Positions 9,849 through 23,620 are shown, numbered from the stretch's first letter. The stretch is 64,000 nt of DNA from Marsupella aquatica (GCA_973895155.1 OZ316896.1:14508001-14572000), one strand, 5' to 3'. The notes: generated by a model not told the origin, from the letters alone. Program-made: numbers and translations.

Positions 9849-12824
9849 GTATTAAGCATAAAAAAAACCAGAATACAAAGGAAGAGATGTCATTTTTTTC
9901 ACTGTAACCATATTAGTTACCTTCCGAGTGCTTTTAAATTGTTTACTATGTAATTAGTTAGACAACTGCCTCTAAAATAACATAAGTAAGTAACAGCTCA
10001 TACTTGATCCTCTCTCTTTCGATGAGAGAGATACCTACAAGAGATGATTGTGAACAGGGTACTACCAGTCTGTTACATTGCGTTGAAGAAACGGAGGAGC
10101 AATCATCAGTTGAGTTTTGAGTTTGAGTTTGAGTTGTGAGGTGAATGGTGGATACCGTATGATCGCATAACTTGCACACACTTAAAGAACCGTCACGGAC
10201 TCAAGAAATACAACATCAGAAAATGCCCACCTCCCGTTCTTGATGAAAAGATGTCACAATCCCATTACCGTCACAAAACTAGCCGCTGCAAATTGATTTC
10301 TTTGATTATGTCATCGTCACTTGTCGCTCGAAGTGTTACTCGATAAAAAACAATGTTTGTGGTTGCAAACTTGGATAAGTCATATGATAAGTTCACTGAA
10401 ATGGTCATGTTCACGAGTGTTAATTACAGCTTTAATTCTCATTAGTTAGTGAAAGGAGGCACTAAGGCTAAGAATGTATGGCTTATAAGGTTAGGCTTAG
10501 TATGCTTGGCTTATGAGGTAAGACTAAATCAAATGACTCCTGATTGGTTGTAAGCTGGCCCTACTTCCCTTTCAAGGTAACAAACAAGGGGCCCATATTT
10601 ATCCAAGCTTGCCATGACTAAAATAAAATATACCTACATAGGAAAATGTCAATATCTTATGGTCTAAATCAAGTACACGAATTAATCCTGCAGCAGTACC
10701 TAAAGATTCCTACCGTGTTGTCTCTTATATGTATTATTTCACATTCTCTTATCATCGATCCCTCAGAGTGGGAGCCACCATGCCTCTGCAGATGCTAGCC
10801 CCCCTAGAGGACATTCCTGTCCCACTTGCTGATTTAGTTAGTATTTTGAATGTGGCCTATTAGCTCTTGTCACATTTTCCAATGTGGACACTAGTGTTCT
10901 GAGTTTGCACTCATGCAATGTTTGACACTCATCCTAATTTTTTTGTAGAGTTTTCTTCCGTCTTGGAATGATCACTTTATTAAGTAATCCAGTGGGACAG
11001 ACCCTGGTGGGGAAGGAAGAACTCATCCATCCAGAACTATGTAAAGTTTTTTGCCACTTGGGCAGTCCGGGTGAAAATTCTTAGAGATAGAGCCTCATGG
11101 GGAAAATTTTAAAACAATCTGGTAGAAAAAAAAACCAGAAGGGGGCCTCACTTTCCAAGCTAGATTATGTTTTTCAGGATAAAGTCGAGGGTAGAGCTTG
11201 GATAGGATTGAGTTTAATTTTAAAAGTAGATTGTTTTAAAAAAACTTCCACCCATGGAGTTATGTCATGGTGAGCAAATCTTATCCAACTTGATCAGAGT
11301 TCTGTCATGGTAATGCAATTTCATATTCTGAAAGCTTGGAGTGTACCAGTTGCCGTCCCTCCGTAGCTAAGGGCCCTGGTGGCCCAAACTTCGAAGCCCA
11401 CTTGAACAAATTAAATACCAAAACACTTAGGATGACCCAGGGTCGGCTACTTCAAGACTTTCTTGTCCAATTAAGGTTGGAGGCAATATTTGTTTCCAAG
11501 CAAATCGTCTACTCAACAGTAGAACTGGAGGGACCCCCTACTGTTACAAAGATGCTAAGCAGGGCACTTGCTCGGTTCCCTGATCCAAGAGAGGATCTCA
11601 CTGACGATACACATGAGGTATCACTGATTACATTCTACTCATTAAGATCACATTGCATGGTCTTAAAGGAGACAATATCATGGCAGGTGAGGGCAGCATG
11701 GGAACCAAACCAGCATTTTTTCAAAGGATATGTCTGGTTGCCAAAAAGACTACCCAGGTGACCCTAGTAGGTATATGACTGGCATCCTCTGTAGAACAAG
11801 GGGAGGGGGGCGGTAGGGGGAGGGGGGGGGGGGGCAGAGTTTTCAGCCCTTAAGTGCAGTAACACAACTTGGAGGTTCCAAATTGGCAAAATGCCAAGGT
11901 TGGGGGCAATGTATTTCTCGATGATGAACAGAGTTTGAGGTAACTGCAGTTGGTGACCAACCTCATTCAAATGATTTGTCCACAATCTAGTGGAACCTCA
12001 ACCAGCAATAGGTAGTGCCAAAGTGCAGGCCAATGGGGGAACTATGGGAGAACCACTTGGCGATGACTTCTCTTTACCCTAGGCTCCAGATGACAAAGCA
12101 ATGAAGGCACATAATGGCTCCTTACGCAAATAAATGTCGGCCGTTCCTTGAGGTTTGGCGAATAGGGCTAAGATATGAGACTTTCCTTCTTGTGGGAAAG
12201 TTTAGACCATTTGGGTGGTTGGAAGTGGCAATAATTTCTCCCAAAACAGTCAGTAATTGAGGCTGCAAGGAACCACTACTCTCCTCCAACTTGTCATGGA
12301 ACAAATTAATAAGACTAAGTGATTATGGGAGGTGTATGTTCTGAAGGTTGTTTAGAATATTTTCACGGACCACGTGACAAGTCTTTTGCAAACTTCCTGG
12401 CATGTGGTTGCACCTGTCAGAGCTTTCCACCACAAACACAAACAAGCCGTGACACATAAACTTGACCCTTTGTATTAGTTGTGACGCTGGCAAAGACAGT
12501 TAGACCCAGGAATGGTAAAAGCTCAAAAAATTTCCAAAATAACATATATAATAACAAAGAGTGGAGACGAAAAAGTAAGTGCTTGTAACCATTTTATTTT
12601 ATTGTTTGAGCCAATTAAGGTGGAAAATGAACTCCCACCACCTTTATGGGAGAACGTGTATTAGTTTACTCACAAGCATTACAGCAGGGGTTCAAACTAT
12701 TTCATTCGTGGTTCTATAAGTATTCCTATTTATAATTTCAAATTGCCTTAGCTCAAACTATGAAACAAGGAACATTATCTAATTTATGTTATAAACACCT
12801 TATTTGACATTAAATTAAAATAGC
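9849..12824. other. Gene-poor stretch with one unassigned 141-codon frame
   Basis: A plus-strand frame at 11336-11761 begins with TTG, not ATG, and has no motif I recognise. It may be a piece of a decayed mobile element. A G-rich run lies at about 11799-11835. Nothing else here supports a gene. Confidence 0.4.
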
Positions 12825-13046
12825 ACAGCTTTTAACTACTTTACCACTAAAGATGTTCTAATTGACAATGCTGACACTATTTTTTTTGTATTTATAAAAA
12901 TATCACGGTTTCATATATGGGTGACAAGTTTACTAAGGTAACTAGGGAAACTATACACGCAAACCATGATATTTTTATAAATATAAAAAATTAGTGACAG
13001 TATTGTAAATTCAAATATCTTTAGTGACAATGTATTTAAAAGCTGT
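12825..13046. mobile_element. Foldback (MITE-like) element with about 85-bp inverted arms
   Basis: The left arm runs from ACAGCTTTTAACTAC to TATAAAAATATCACGGTTT (about 12825-12912). The right arm (about 12962-13046) is its reverse complement with scattered mismatches, ending in TTTAAAAGCTGT. It is AT-rich and non-coding, with a loop of about 50 bases. It is unrelated in sequence to the foldback at 9330-9502. Confidence 0.8.
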
Positions 13047-13197
13047 AAAATAATATGAGTACATAGAATCTCACTTGGGTCTAATGAGACTTGGGTCTAA
13101 TGAGTTTTTGTAGTTGACCCTAGGGTGTATGGCCACCCCCAACCTATAATGATTGCAAAATCTATAGGCTACAAGTCAAAGGCACATATGATTTTCT

Positions 13198-13500
13198 TTA
13201 AAATAGATAGGCCCCCCACTTTATCCAAACGAGGGCCCCAACAATAAACACAAAGGAGAAAAGATTCCACAAATAAATAAATATATAACTACTAAGAACA
13301 ACAAGTCCAAACCAGGAGACAAGATCACAAGGCAGGGAGACCCCACAAGACCCCAATATACGGGAGAATACCAGGGAAAAACCCAGAAAGGCCACAAGCC
13401 AAAAAGCCCCTAGAGTCAGCAAGAATAGCAAATGAACTAAAACCCTATTCAGCAGCAAGCTGAAAAGTCTTGTAAAGCTCCTTAGTAAACCCAATGGGAA
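13198..13500 (-). mobile_element. Possible 3' tail of a retroelement (minus strand)
   Basis: Read on the minus strand, this stretch is T/G-rich and encodes an open hydrophobic frame without known motifs. It ends in TTTGGATAAAGTGGGGGGCC, which resembles plant LINE 3' ends such as the one at 8124. No zf-RVT or other protein domain is visible upstream of it, so the assignment is weak. Confidence 0.3.
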
Positions 13501-15876
13501 GGGTCACAAAGATTAAAACTAACAGGCTCTGCCCTGGTAGCACTAGAGAATACATGAGCCCCTTGTTATGTAATAAACACCCGTTGTATCTACTGAAGCC
13601 ATTGAGGACCAAAATTTGGGACAAGGCCTTTGTTGGGGGTTTAATCGGACATCATGATAACAAAGGAACCAACATACACATTGAATTGACAATGACAAAG
13701 AGAGTATGTGGTTCACCCTGTCTGGACTACGTCCACGGTCGTGAGAGAAGAATCAATATGAACGCAAAGTACATCCATCATAGCCTAGCTCCACAAGCTC
13801 CACTATGACCTGAGCTCTCTCACCCTCCAGCCTATGCACACTAAAGACTGACCTCTCAAATGTGAGCACACATTTGGGTTGATATACCCCATCCCATGGT
13901 CCATGGGAACCTGGAACTCAAATGAGTGCTATCCTAGTCTGCTAAAGCCAACTAGTCCTATGGAGGTAAATATGTTATACTAGAGGCATAACCTAACATC
14001 CTTTGCCCTACACCAGAACCACACATGCCCAAAGATCAAATATAGGATAAAGCGCACAAAAGACTTCCACAACAAGCAGTAGAAATGATCCACAGGGTAC
14101 AAGCAACGTACGCCTCCTCCTTGAGGCAGCCGGCTGCAGCATGGTCCAGTACATCGGCAGCAACCGTAATGTTGTTTCTGCTATTAGGATCAGCAACAAT
14201 CACAGCCCCCAAGGATACCAATTGCTACCCTAGAAAAGACTAGATCAGCTGGTGGCTTGTCAGGTACAACATCCAAGGATGGAGGCACCCGTAGCTGCTC
14301 CACATGGACATGGTATCGGAGCCCCAGGCAATGGCTGCCACCATCATGACCATACCTGAATAATTGAACTCCCATCAGGTGCATAGACTCTCTACAAACA
14401 CATTGGATCGGCCCAAAAGGCACGGGTGAGGTAGACCAAGCCACAGGCCTGATGATGTGATGAGTATGAAAGAACTCATACAGAGGACAAGCAAATAGTT
14501 ACAATACCAAATCAACACCCAAACATAAAAGACTTGCCCAACTCAAGTCCGGCCGATGAGAGAGCATGACGGAAAGTGTGCAACAGTGCATGAAATTAGA
14601 GATCACCTACCTAACACAATCGGGACTAACACAACCTCAGGCAGCAGGGACTGGGCATTGCCTAATTGAACCTAAAGGGGAGACCTCCATCCTCAAAGGT
14701 CTGAGTTTGTGGCCCTGTGGCTGGGTTTGACCAAAGTGCTGTGCAAATCACTTGTGGGTGAAATAATTATGTTTAAAAGAAGTCTAGATTGGACTCAAGA
14801 AACCTAAACTGGAATATCCATGAAGTCTATCTCAAACTAAAATAGGGTTAATTTTTGAAATTAAAAAAATTGATTTAATTGGAATAGTCTTAGCCCTTAC
14901 ATATTTTATATATTTGAATTAGACAGGAGGTACATTCCTTTGAGATCCACCAATTTAATCTAAGATACACAATGCCACAAACCCTTTGAAAAACCAACCT
15001 TTGGGCTCACAGTGATACTTGCTCTGACTGTAAAGAGTGAGTGTGTTGATACTTTGACAAGAGCCCCCCTACAATTGGGCTCATCCTAAACAACATTTGA
15101 ATACACCAATCTGTCATATAACAATTGAGAGGAACATTTCCATGTGTTCATAGTTCCACAAAGAACGAGCTCGATTAGTCGGAGACCCCAAAAAGAAAAT
15201 TGGTACTAGATGTATCCCATGAGCTGTCCACTGTTGATAAACTTAAATCAAGCTGTCCACTGTTGATAAACTTAAATCAACCGTACCCAAAAAAAATCAG
15301 AGGGTTGGTTTGGGGAACAAATATTGGGTTGAGGGTCCATCAATCTGTCATACAACAATTGAGAACATTTCCAATATTTAATCAAATGACGACCATCCAC
15401 ATACCCGGCGTAAAATGCACGTAAAGTGCAACTGTCTCACCTCAGACCTGGATCCACTAGGTTGAGAGTGACTGGAATGATTAAGGAAAGAGGGTTGGGC
15501 ACTTTCCCCTTACACAGGGCCAGAGGTGGTTTCAACCAGTTAGGAATTAAAGCCAAAATTAATCTTGGGACTCTGATTCTCCTATTTCCAGGACCAGCGT
15601 CGACAACAGTGTCTACTCATACTCAACCCTTTAGCTTGGGTTCAGTATGTGTAGACACTATTTTTCGATCCAGTGATGGATAATCAAATGCTTTTCTCTG
15701 CCGGTCTTTAGCTCTGTTGCGGTTCAATAAAAATTGCAGTTTGTGTTCCTCAAGGAAGCCTGAAACTACTTTCCATCTCCCTTGGAAAAGCCTGATACAA
15801 ATGAGATCAAGCTATTAAATTATGTACAGGATCAAGATTAAATCAAGACCCAGGTGAGCCTCTTTCCGAAAGAGGA
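13501..15876. other. Gene-free stretch between foldback/retroelement relics and the lipase
   Basis: Only short frames without family motifs are present. A phrase CAATCTGTCATAYAACAATTG occurs twice (about 15109 and 15338). A 29-bp tandem duplication at 15222 is listed separately. Confidence 0.45.
15222..15279. repeat. Perfect 29-bp tandem duplication
   Basis: AGCTGTCCACTGTTGATAAA followed by CTTAAATCA occurs at 15222-15250 and again at 15251-15279 with no difference seen. It is probably a recent slippage or repair event. Confidence 0.9.
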
Positions 15877-18800
15877 TCAGATGGGCCTCCCAGATTGTTG
15901 CCATTTCATGGCGCCTGCTATTGCTTCTTCCAAACCAACACACAAGTGGTCTGCTATGAAACTGGGGGACAAAACTATCCTTTGGAATCGAGACGAAGGA
16001 TCATCGCCCCGGATGACGATATGCTTATAAAGAGTTTCTTCCTTGTCTCCCTCACAAGTGTCAACCTCTACTGGAAGTTCGTCTGAGTTCTTCTCTCCCG
16101 GTTGCAATGGCTTGCGAATCACATGAATAAGAATGCCAGGTACAAACAGTCGATTCCTCTGCAATAAATCTGTCTCTTCTCTAACATTGATGGCCGTTGC
16201 ATTGGCAGCCATGCTGGAAGCAGTCACAGCTGCGTCTTCCATACTGTCATGTTTTATGAGCTGAATTTGCTGCATGATGGCTTCATTCATATCGTCGACC
16301 ACTGCAGTCATATGAATCAAACCAAATTGTTCAGATGTAGCATTGAGTGGTTCTGAAATTCAAAACATCTACTTCAATCATGAATGTTCTACCACCAACA
16401 AACGGTTATTGTGCAATATTACCTCTCTTTCCTTTTGTAGAGACATGCGTATGTGCAGCAAGGGCCCCATCAGTAAGCAACGAAGCAGCCTGCTTTGCTC
16501 CAGGTCCGTAGTTACCCTCCGCAACTCCCTTTGCAACTTTAGTCCAGCTCAAGGCGAGGGAATCGGTGAATCCTTTGACAGCAGCCCAACCTTGTTGCTT
16601 GACTTGTGTTACAAGTTCACCCTTCTCATAGTTGAGAGCAGGTTCAATGAGACTCACAAATGAAAGAGAATTTTGTGCTAGATCCACCATCATTTTCTTT
16701 TTGCTCCCATCTTCAAGGGCTTGAGTCCTGCACTCCAAAATAGATGCAAGCACTCGTTAGTTCCCATCTGTTCGTCCACGTGTGTCCAAAAACCTCGAAT
16801 TGATCAACAAATCCACTGCGAAAAGTCCTTGTACTTCTGAACAAATAACCCACACATCAAAACTACCATCTGATTCCAAATGTCCAAGATGGTTTGGCAA
16901 GCTCATGCCCTCGATTTGCCAGATAAAGTCAAGGATTTACCAGTCAGTCTGAAGAATCTCTGTTCTCAATTCTTCCAAAGCTGCCGGGCTTATTCGAGGG
17001 ACTATATCGTCCTGCACAGCAAGCCACAACTTATCCCTCGACTGACATACCTTCCCCTGATCGTATTTGAGACCATGAAACCAGGCTTAGAACTTGCCTA
17101 CTGCAAGAAAACCCTCGCCAAGCAGTTGTAGCCCTTCTCAAATTACTGCCATCTTCTTAAAGTTTAGTCTAACACTTCTTGGGTGTGCATGTAAGAACTT
17201 TCCTTTCTAAAAAAATCCATCAGTGCCCGTCAAAATGGCACATCAGAAGAGATTGTAGGCCCATCATACATCAGGCTATGTCCCCAATATAAACTACATT
17301 CCCCTTGAGGAATTATGTAATTCATCTTCTCAGTTAAAATTCCAACTCCAAGTGTCTATATTCGGCTCAAAATAAGGCTGATACCTGGTGGACAACACAT
17401 CTGACGAAGGACATCTCTTCAGCCAACTTTTTATCAACACACGGCGGACAGCAGAACCCCCAGCAAGTCACCGCTTCAGGTTTTGACCCAAGCACTGTAA
17501 GGCCCCTTTCGTTTGTCTCTCTAAGAAGCATGGTCAGCAAAGCAGCTGTTCCAGCACCAAGGGAGTGCCCTGTCACCACAATCCGATAGCCCTAATTCGT
17601 AAAGAACAACGAACTTTAGTATTATATCCTCACGTAGGTTCGAAAATATGCCATGAGCAGTGTTCTAGCGTAGATCAGTGCCTATCACTCACGAGATCAA
17701 AGACACTTCAAAGTAATAACGAAGCCAAATCTCACGATAAACATTTCGTCATTAATTCGGATTCAGGCAAAATAAGACTAAAGCAGTGTGCCGTGGAGAT
17801 ATTTGTATAGCATGTACCAGCACAACAAGACCTGCTACCAGACAGTACTTCATAATACTAAACCAACATCCTAAGAGTAGTTGTTGACAAAGTTGGGAGT
17901 GCCTACGTTTTTTGACATGAGATCCTTTAATATATCCACAACGCGGTCTCGAATCCACCGAGCTGAACCCAACATGCCTGAGTGTGCATACCTAAGATGA
18001 CCAGAAGATCAAGATTTCAAATCCGCAACGCTCTTCTGCTAGGGCAACAGATACCAGACTTGAATGACTGCATTCTGTGAACTTTGCAATTAAACCAAGT
18101 TCCCTGGATACCGAATTCCTATCTTCTAGAGATGACGACAACGCTTAGGGTTCTATTTCTTGACAATGACGATATACAAAAAAAAAACCAGGCAATGTGA
18201 AGACACGGTCAGTATGAAAGACAAACACTTACCCATCTCCAAAACGCTCACTGTGGGGCTTCAAGTCCGTTAGCACATCTCTTGCTGAGAAGGTTCCCCG
18301 AATACTCAATACATTCGCTTTCTTTGCATCATTGATTCCTATAAAAAATGCAGGTTTCCCAACCTCTGACTTTGCCAAGAGCTGGACAATGCATTTCTCC
18401 TCTATCTACACAAACAACATCAGCGAGTGTCAATGGATGACTCGAAATACAATCCTCTTCATTTTTAAAAGCTTGAAAGATTTATAATATCAGGGCAAAG
18501 CAGTTCTAACCTCTACAAAGTGGCAAATTTCATTTCCTCGTTCAAGTCGTCCCAAATCTCGGTAATTTTAAACGCATTTTTCCAGATTTAATCGTGCGGT
18601 ACATTAATGTAAATGTATGCAAAATCTGTGAGCGACATTAACCTGACCTTACAGACAGCAAATTGTGACACCTGTTGGGAAAGAAATGCAGGTAGCTCAA
18701 ACGATCAACTCCATTCCGAGACCGCCTAACCAACTTCACTACGATTTCTAGAATACACACCTGCAGCTCCTCGGCGCATGATTTAATCTTCTCTTCATAG

Positions 18801-20058
18801 GCTGCTTTTGCCCACTTGATCCAATGGGCCATTTCTTGCATTTCAGCCCTGCAAATCAACAAGATGATACGTTCACAACATTCTAGGCGCCTACATCCAA
18901 ATTCAGGGACCTAATTTGTTTCAGGTAGCCCTTTGTAATCTCCAATTCAAGTCCAGATCCTCTTCAGATCAGCATATACTACCTTCAAAGACATTACAAG
19001 CTCTGTCACTTTAAAAATGATTGGAATGAAGAGCTTACACAGAAGTAACGAGGGTACCATCGATGGTGTCAATGACACCCTCACGGACATGGTGACAATA
19101 CAACTTGTAAAGACCTAAAGTGGCTTCAGCAAGACCCCAACGGCTCATTCCGGATGCACTATAAATGATGCTTGCAGCCACAGCTGCCAGTGTTCCTTCA
19201 ATCGCTTGTGGAACGTGGTCACTTTTGTCTGCACGTTTAGTGATGGCACGGATTAGTCGACATTGGACTCTGGCTTAGGAGGTTGGCGTCATACAGTATG
19301 TATGAACGATATCTACTTAGTGATTACTTACACTTTCTCAGCGCACTCGTTATTTCCCCTTGCGTCATATGGAAGTACCAAAAATCCGTGTAGCATAACG
19401 GTTTTTAAGTATTACATTTAACTCTCAACTTTCCTCACTCTGTAGAACCATTTCCGTTGCAGGGAAAATCTGATATTTTGGCCTCCCCTCAAATTGATGC
19501 AAATGGAAATTCAAATTAGGTCAACTATTTTACTGGCTCAAAGTATCAGAATGCATGAGAGGTGACTATGAAATGATGCAATCCACTCTCGATGCATTGG
19601 GGACGCCATCCCAAGGAGGTGCAAGTTTCTGAATTCAGCAAGTCTATAAAATTGAGTGAAAGTCACTTAGGACGTTCAAACAAAGAAGCCACACGTTGGA
19701 GTCCCGCAATGCCCTGCTCCTCTACTGAATTTGTCGGTGTCACCCATCGAACCTCTCGGAACCTCGGTACGGAATGGACATGGCGGCCGCTCATCCAGAT
19801 TACATCGACGCTAATGGCGGTGCAACAGCAAGCTCTACAGAAGTGACGGATGAAACAAAACAGGGAGACAGTAATTATGAAAGGAAAAGGATCAGTACTT
19901 CTCAAGAGGAACCATACGAACTCACCCTGTAAATGCTGATGGTGAGTTTCCGTGGCAGGATGGACGACGTTCGCCCATTGCGAGGCCGACATGGACACAT
20001 TTCCCGGGCCAGTGCGCCCATTCTTCATCTCCTTGCTCAAGTTTGCTGAATCCGACAT
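15877..20058 (-). CDS. Class-3 lipase, mono/diacylglycerol-lipase type, nine exons
   Basis: Predicted alpha/beta-hydrolase that cleaves acylglycerols, related to plant proteins with a mono-/diacylglycerol-lipase N-terminal domain plus a lipase_3 core. Exons (minus strand): 20058-19926, 19228-19039, 18848-18761, 18405-18233, 17991-17907, 17591-17385, 17011-16941, 16727-16423, 16352-15877. They sum to 1728 bases (575 residues), and all intron phases agree. The start is ATG at 20058, with an in-frame stop just upstream. An N-terminal conserved region (EGTLAAVAASIIYSASGMSRWGL) precedes the core, which has YAHSGML, GYRIVVTGHSLGAG (nucleophile Ser233), DDIVPR (Asp294 likely catalytic) and SPSFIADHLCVG near the end (His553). 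The triad is therefore intact. A spacer of about 120 residues separates the DDIVPR and HVIRKP parts, as in the DAG-lipase group. There is no signal peptide. The first intron (697 bp) is the least certain join; a missed small exon there is possible. Confidence 0.88.
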
Positions 20059-20994
20059 CCTGCTCTCCAATCCCCCGTGCACCTGCCGCAACTACTCGTC
20101 GCACGGACTTCTGCAATCGCATCACGGATCACCGCTTGCCAACGGAAAACTGCGCTCAGCCAATTATGACCGATGACAACGCCAACACCCTCTCTCAGCC
20201 ATAATTTAGTTCATCAATGATTCAACAACCAATCTTTCTATCCATCCACTCGCGTCTCGCAAATATCTCAGCTGCCTCAGCAACAACGCCGTTCTGTCTA
20301 ATGATCCAATTCTCTGTGGTTAGCCAGCAAATTCGCCAACAATTCTCGTGCAACGGAGCCCATAGAATTGTAGACCGATCCAGAGAACTCAGGAAGGGAT
20401 CGCTCTCGTGCGCCAAGCTAGGAATATCGAATTGCTAAAGGGGAGCCACAGAATCTCCTCCGCAGAATTCAATCAAAACAGCGAAAGCTTTCTTCGAGGA
20501 TTTTCCTCATCTCAAACGGATTCACGGACATCTGCAGCAATTCTTCACAATCATTCTCCGATCAGAGTGATGATTGGCCAACGCTTGATTCACCTCCACG
20601 TTCGCTCCTTCACTCCACGAAAGAACGAGTGCAACGGACGGCGAAAGGACGGTGAACAGACGGCGGAAGGACGGCGGAAAAGTGCGGCCGTGTTGGCTTT
20701 TTTGCGTGCATGCGAAACTTTTCTCATGCGAAACTTTTCTCATGCACATCTCCCCTAAAACTTGTTACGTGTACCTGCCCTGCCCGAGTGCACGACTACG
20801 GGCAGTTCGAAGGAAGTAGACCGCACTTATTTGGAACTGCCCCGCTTTGGTGTACTGCTACCCGCCTACCCCTCCCTTTTCGAGCTGCCCTGAGCCCCTG
20901 TTTCATGGGGACCCTTGGGTTCCGCGCTGGTTCCGCTTCCGCGAAAGCGCCAGGTCAGCATGGGCCCCCAAGCATTTTGGCACGGCATAGGGAT
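20059..20994. other. Upstream region of the lipase gene
   Basis: This should hold the lipase promoter and 5' leader (minus strand). I see no convincing TATA box. Small features are a GGACGG-type repetition at about 20634-20680 and a 17-bp tandem copy of ATGCGAAACTTTTCTC at about 20709-20745. Confidence 0.4.
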
Positions 20995-21516
20995 ACCTTA
21001 ATGCCGGTGGTGCTTTATCGTATTGTAGTTTTGGCCTTTATGAGCTTGGTACATTCTTAATGCCCTCGGTGGTGCAGGAGTGTATATCGCACTATCGTAT
21101 TGTAGTTTTGGCCTTTATGAGCTTGGTAGATTCTCCATGCCCTTGGTGGTTTCTCCCATTGTAGTTTTGGCCTTTATGAGCTTGGTGATTTCTCAATGCC
21201 CTTGGTGGTTTATGCCATTGTAATTTTGGCCTTTATTAACTTGGTGATTTCTCAATGCCTATGATGGTTTATGCCATTGTAATTTTGGCCTTTATGAGCT
21301 TGGTGATTTCTCAAGGCCCATGGTGGTTTATGCCAAGCTTGGTGATTTCTCAATGCCCTTGGTAGTTTACGCCTTTGTAGTTTTGGCCTTTATGAGCTTG
21401 GTAGATTCTTAATGCCCTTGGTGGTTTACGCCATTGTAGATTTGGCCTTTATGAGCTTGGTGATTTCTCAATGTCCTTGGTGGTTTATGCCATTGTAAGT
21501 TTGGCCTTTATGAGCA
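20995..21516. repeat. Tandem array, about 59-bp unit, about nine copies
   Basis: The unit reads CATTGTAGTTTTGGCCTTTA, then TGAGCTTGGTGATTTCTCAA, then TGCCCTTGGTGGTTTATGC. GGCCTTTA marks recur at about 21033, 21110, 21169, 21228, 21288, 21385, 21443 and 21502, so most spacings are 58-60 bases. One unit near 21320-21360 has lost its middle, and the second unit carries an insertion. Confidence 0.9.
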
Positions 21517-21659
21517 TTTTTTTGTCTGTAATTTTCAGGGCATTAGTGGAGAAAAATAGGCTATCAAGACTTGCATCATGTCATTATTAAAATTCTCCTC
21601 TATTTTTACTGAAACATTAGTAAAACTAAACCCATGTTAGTTTTGGTGGGCCCACATGA

Positions 21660-22015
21660 ATGTCATGGCAGCACCTTTTAGCAAAAAACTCTTATCGTGT
21701 ATGCTTACAATTAGGCCCCATCCAATACCCAGGTAGGTCGATTCCCAAGCTCTAAAGTGCCTGCCTGGTCTTGTAAAGGCAAATGCACCTTTTCGGACAA
21801 AGTTCTGATATTGTATGCTTACAACTTGGTCAACTAGGTCCCACCCAATTCCAGGTAGGATTACCATTCCCAAGCTCTAAAAGTACCTCCATGGTCTCGT
21901 AAAGAGAATTGGGGCACCTCTCGTCTTGTACACTTCCAACTAGGTCCCACCCAATTCCAGGGAGGATTGGGATTATCAAGCTCTAAAGTGCCTACATCTT
22001 CTTGTAGATAGAAAT
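21660..22015. repeat. Three tandem copies of an about 110-bp unit
   Basis: Each copy has GTATGCTTACAAYT, then TAGGTCCCACCCAATTCCAG, GTAGGAT, CAAGCTCTAAAGTGCCT and CTTGTAAA. The array begins about 140 bases after the 59-bp array but is unrelated in sequence. Confidence 0.8.
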
Positions 22016-23620
22016 GCGGCCCCTCATCTACTTTCAAGGACTTAGATTTAATGGATCACACAGTTTGGTAAGTACAAGTGCTTGTTGACGTAAGATGAAG
22101 TGGATCACTTCCGCAGAAAAAAGACATCCACTTCGAGCTTCCCATCACTGCCTAACGAAACTTGACAAACACAGGAAACCTCATTCAAACAACCACTCTT
22201 GCTAAAAGAAAAACTTGATATAGCAGCGCATCCTATTCAACTATCCTACCTTGTCGAAGTAAGACTTGGACACATCAGCATATTCCGTTCAAGCATCCCC
22301 TCTTGCCAATGTAAACTTCAGAAAACGAGGTGCCCAGTTCCAGCATCCATCCTCTTGTTGACTACAAATACAGTCGACAAGTCATTCCTACCTACGAGAC
22401 CAATGGAAGCCATTAACACAGTTCAGATTCGCGTTGGCTCCTTGTTTCAGAACGAATCAATGAAAAGGCTCCTGTTCACAGACCAGACCCGGTAGACATT
22501 GATTTCAATCATTGACAGGAGCCAAAGTTGAATAAGAACGCTGCCGCGCCATGAACAACAAGCTTTTCGAAAGTACAGCACAGTTCGGGACTTCCTCGAG
22601 AAAACAAAAACTCAGCTCTACTCTGCTCTGTCAAGGACTTCAGTGCCAATTGTAAAAGCAGAGAGTGAGTGGAGCCAAGCATTCATTTGAAAGTAAGACA
22701 TTTCAAAAACGGCCGTATCGTACTTGCTGAAGGGGACAAATAAAATCAGTTCGACAGCGTTGTTCTAAATTGCGGTGCCAATGATTTTAGCATCTTGTGA
22801 TGAACGTACCCGCTGATGGTATCATACATAAGAAGCAGCGAAGAGCACGAAAAACGAGAACTCGTTGTAAAGAGATGGCACTGAACCCCTACAGCAGAAA
22901 CGAAAAAATGTTTCGAGAACAATTATTTGATTGTTGCCTAATGAATTAGCCATACACCTCTAATTCTTTCCTTGCTTCAAGGCTGCAACAGAAGCTTCCA
23001 AAATCCTCCGAACGTAATAAACCACTACAATATTTTTCTGTCGTACAGAAATACTAGAGCCACTCCCCATATCTCAGAAAAGAGGGGGGAGGGGGGGGGG
23101 GGGGCGGGGCACACTGCTTAGTTTAAGGACGCCCAAGAACAATGAAAGACGGAAGATCTATCTGTGGCTATCAGTTCAAACAACACTTTCAACCAAAGGT
23201 TCCACACATGCACATGACTACTCTCCATTAATCCATGAATGGAATATGGTATCATCTGAAGTTGTTCGTAATGGAAGCTCTTAATAACAATAAACACTGT
23301 ACACCCCACGAAGTGCCCAGCCGACAGGACTTGCCGCTCGGTAGCTACACCCATTATGTAGCTTTATGCTAGCATACACAGCTCCCTTAATTTTGAGAAC
23401 AAGAAGCACGCCTCTTGCAAAAAAGTTCAATTTTTTCCTGTACTGTGACAGCGAACGATACCCCTGATGATGGTGCTCTTTCCAACTACACTAGTCAGAA
23501 GCGAGAGTGCAGATATTTAATGAACTATTGTCAATACGTCCAAACACCATCTGACCATCCGACATAGCAACCGAAAGTCAGCATGCTAATCTCCAAACAC
23601 CAAGAGTTTCAATGCCTCGA
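22016..23620. other. Region downstream of the ubiquilin gene
   Basis: The part nearest 23621 is presumably the ubiquilin 3' untranslated region (minus strand). A guanine-rich run lies at about 23087-23107. No other gene is supported. Confidence 0.45.

Noticed and set aside
11336-11761. 141-codon frame as a gene
   Set aside because: It starts with TTG, has no domain and sits in transposon-like surroundings. Listed only as part of the gene-poor stretch.
13198-13494. 98-codon hydrophobic minus-strand frame as a membrane protein
   Set aside because: Hydrophobicity follows from T-rich sequence, and the end resembles a retroelement tail.
16880-17131. Plus-strand 83-codon frame inside the lipase gene
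   Set aside because: It is antisense to the lipase exon 17011-16941 encoding DDIVPR and to flanking introns.
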